Both the position numbers and the translations under genes were made by a program. From Corticium candelabrum (taxonomy: Eukaryota; Porifera; Homoscleromorpha; Homosclerophorida; Plakinidae): 64,000 nt of DNA. Shown here in pieces: positions 62,201-64,000 of this stretch; positions within the stretch are counted from its first letter, which is position 1; each line of letters begins with the position of its first letter. The stretch is from positions 186,501 to 250,500 of the forward strand of contig NC_085101.1 of the NCBI RefSeq assembly GCF_963422355.1, given 5' to 3'. Under the pieces are notes generated by a model. The model saw only the letters and a program-made list of their open reading frames with translations, was not told the DNA's origin and ran no database searches.

Positions 62201-63757
62201 AGGGTAGCTGCAATGCAAAAATCAAAAATTCTTTTAGGTTGGAAATTAATAGTTCTAGTTGCAGACATGACGGGAAGAATAGTTTTAGATTTTAAGTTAA
62301 GTCTTCGCTGAGATATAGCAGGTCAAAGTTGCTTCCGGTTCTATAACTTCCGTAACGCATTATATAACGGGCGTGGGGTAGTGTACGCATCACAGAGGGG
62401 AGGCGCTTATGCGTCTGTATAGTCAGCGGCCTGTAAAAATGGCTACATCTTCATATCCAAGGCAACTCTGCTAGGGTGGAGGCGACGGCAGAAACAGTTA
62501 TTCTTCTGAAGAGCCCTTTGGAGGATTTTACGTGATGGTAACGTTCCGTCATCGCATGAATTGCAAGATGAAGAAGATCTGCTGGGAGCCATTATAGTGA
62601 TTAGACCACACAGGGTTTGAGTTCAGCGACAGTGTCTCTGAAGCTTTGAGATCGCTTGCTGCCTTGGAAGCGGACGAGGAAGAGTACAGGCTACCGGATT
62701 GCAAGTAGAAGTACAGGAGTAGCAAACATAATCAACGCACATCTGGGTAAGTAAACAACCATCACAGGTGTAGCTGCGGTCATTGTGAGATGATGGATAC
62801 GTACATGTGTACTCATGTGGAGTGCGTTTGCTGTCAAAACTTGAGGGTGTCTCAAATAATGATGCGATAATAATGACAATAGTGGCACGGTGGTGAGTCC
62901 ATGCAAAACTCTAGCTATTGCTGTGAGAAGTAGAACAAAATGAGTTGAAGTTCGCACGTTGAATTCACGTTGACACAAGGTTTGACTTTACTGTACAGTA
63001 TACTGTAATGCATACGACTGCATTCACTACACATGATGATCAAGCACCTAGATGCAAGTCTATATATAGTCAGAGTCTAGCTGACCTCTCCTATCCATTT
63101 ACATTACTTTTAGTCCTGCATGAGAGTCTTCCTTACCCTCCTGCTTCTCAAATACGGCTCTCCTCTTCTTTTGCGAAGGTTCCACAGTGCTGTGATCTTG
63201 AAGTGTGGAGGCAGGTAGATGGAAAATGGTTGCTTCTATTTCGCTCTTCACAACCCAGACCAAGTTCTTGAATAGGCCTGGCTGTACGTATCTCGAAGCA
63301 ATCAGGCTAAAAGTGGCTGCTACAGACTCCTATCCACTCACTAGGATGCGTCGTACGTAGCTGTAGTTGCCCAGACGACACAAACGTCTCTGCAATTGCC
63401 CTCCTTAGTTGCGATTCCCACTCTTTTCTTAGCTTGGGGATCTTCGGAAATCGAAACACAATTGCGTATGACTTGCATGGATTGGTGCATCCTGCAGCCA
63501 CGCAGCATCAAACCATTCTTTTGCCTCAGATTCCTTTGTTTACAATACACGCTATCGTGGAGTCTCTCCTCTGTGATGACACCATGCCCGTTATAATGTG
63601 TTACTGGAAATTGAAGAACCGGAAGCAACTTTCACCTACTATATCTCAGCGAAGAGTTAACTTAAAAATCTAAAACTATTTTTCTGTCATGTATGCAACT
63701 AGAACTATCGATTTCCAACATAAAAGAATTTTTTGATTTTTGCATTGCAGTTACCCT
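62201..63757 (-). mobile_element. Kolobok-like DNA transposon with TTAA target duplications, 1557 bp
   Basis: The left end AGGGTAGCTGCAATGCAAAA (62201) is preceded by TTAA (62197-62200). The right end as reverse complement, AGGGTAACTGCAATGCAAAA, is followed by TTAA (63758-63761). Inverted similarity runs about 170 bp (62201-62370 against 63587-63757). A THAP exon lies inside. TTAA duplication, AGGG termini and a THAP-containing protein together fit the Kolobok superfamily. At 1.56 kb it lacks the catalytic part and is non-autonomous. Confidence 0.8.
63307..63520 (-). pseudogene. THAP domain exon of the Kolobok-like element, broken
   Basis: Minus strand: CCVAAGCTNPCKSYAIVFRF, then PKIPKLRKEWESQLRRA, then TTHPSEWIGVCSSHF, the C2CH THAP core. 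A TGA precedes the first CC (where an initiator Met-Val-Trp would stand) and a TAG follows HF, after which PDCFE continues the family pattern. Two stops therefore disable it. THAP domains bind transposon ends. Confidence 0.75.
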
Positions 63758-63761
63758 TTAA

Positions 63762-64000
63762 ACTATAACTATGACACTTGACTTTATTTGTACATGTAAG
63801 CTGTTCGTAATACATATTACTCTGAGGTAATCAAAAGGACTGACGATTAATTAGAATTTGCAGACAATCAAACAAGCTGCATAAGGAATGACTTTTGTGG
63901 ATTTGTCATTTCTTTATATAGTCTCTCAGTACCCTCTTTTGTCATCTTTTTGTGTGTCAAACTGATTTTGCAGAAGGGTTGACACAAGAAATTTTGAGGT
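63762..64000. other. Unassigned right edge
   Basis: AT-rich; nothing recognised. Confidence 0.5.

Overview
The window is animal-type nuclear DNA, most likely from an early-branching, flagellate-bearing metazoan such as a sponge or cnidarian. That assignment is inferred from spliced genes with GT-AG introns, a cilia/flagella gene (CFAP61), AT-rich TTAATTAA-studded spacers and a transposon mix (Merlin, Kolobok, hAT, EnSpm-like, SWIM-type MULE, Tc1) typical of marine invertebrates. Most of the window is mobile DNA, much of it nested. The one convincing host gene is CFAP61 (first exon at 44757, second at 57499, a 12.6 kb first intron full of small transposons).

Layout. 1-13.3 kb: element 1, a DNA transposon with a decayed SWIM/MULE-type transposase (3986-6870). 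Its terminal repeats have been invaded by (CA/GT)n tracts and by an 11/12-bp TATACTG satellite, over 4.6 kb long in the right arm. 13.5-19.4 kb: a THAP exon remnant and a hAT element with a broken transposase plus a second hAT fragment. 19.4-21.7 kb: two copies of a foldback element. 22.0-28.4 kb: an element with arms of about 380 bp in inverted orientation. It holds an integrase-type exon that is split by an almost intact Merlin transposon (22598-24523, perfect 8-bp target duplication); its right arm carries a 101-bp hairpin MITE that the left arm lacks. 28.7-44.5 kb: a proposed EnSpm-like element with a BEN-domain gene (minus) and a 14-exon DUF4218/Tnp2-type transposase (plus) sharing a divergent promoter. 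Inside it sits element 2 (29616-38289).

Element 2 is the most striking object. Its 1.1-kb terminal inverted repeats flank one minus-strand gene of eight exons predicted to encode about 1187 aa. The N-terminus is a complete Ulp1/C48-type cysteine protease (His89, Asp106, Cys159 in the model) fused in frame to a MULE-type DDE transposase with a CxCx(8)CxH SWIM zinc finger. I found no stop, frameshift or non-canonical splice site in it. Elements 1 and 2 share terminal-repeat sequence and protein family, so the satellite in element 1 can be placed as an expansion inside a terminal repeat, next to a microsatellite that element 2 also carries.

44.7-57.7 kb: CFAP61 exons 1 and 2 and the intron between them (MITEs, a hAT pseudogene, a foldback, a 435-bp solo LTR with a perfect 5-bp duplication, a TIR element). 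58-64 kb: a Tc1 pseudogene, a probable LINE fragment and a Kolobok-like element with TTAA duplications and a broken THAP exon.

All calls come from reading the sequence; no alignments or database searches were run. Exon coordinates are hand-derived from splice motifs and reading frame.
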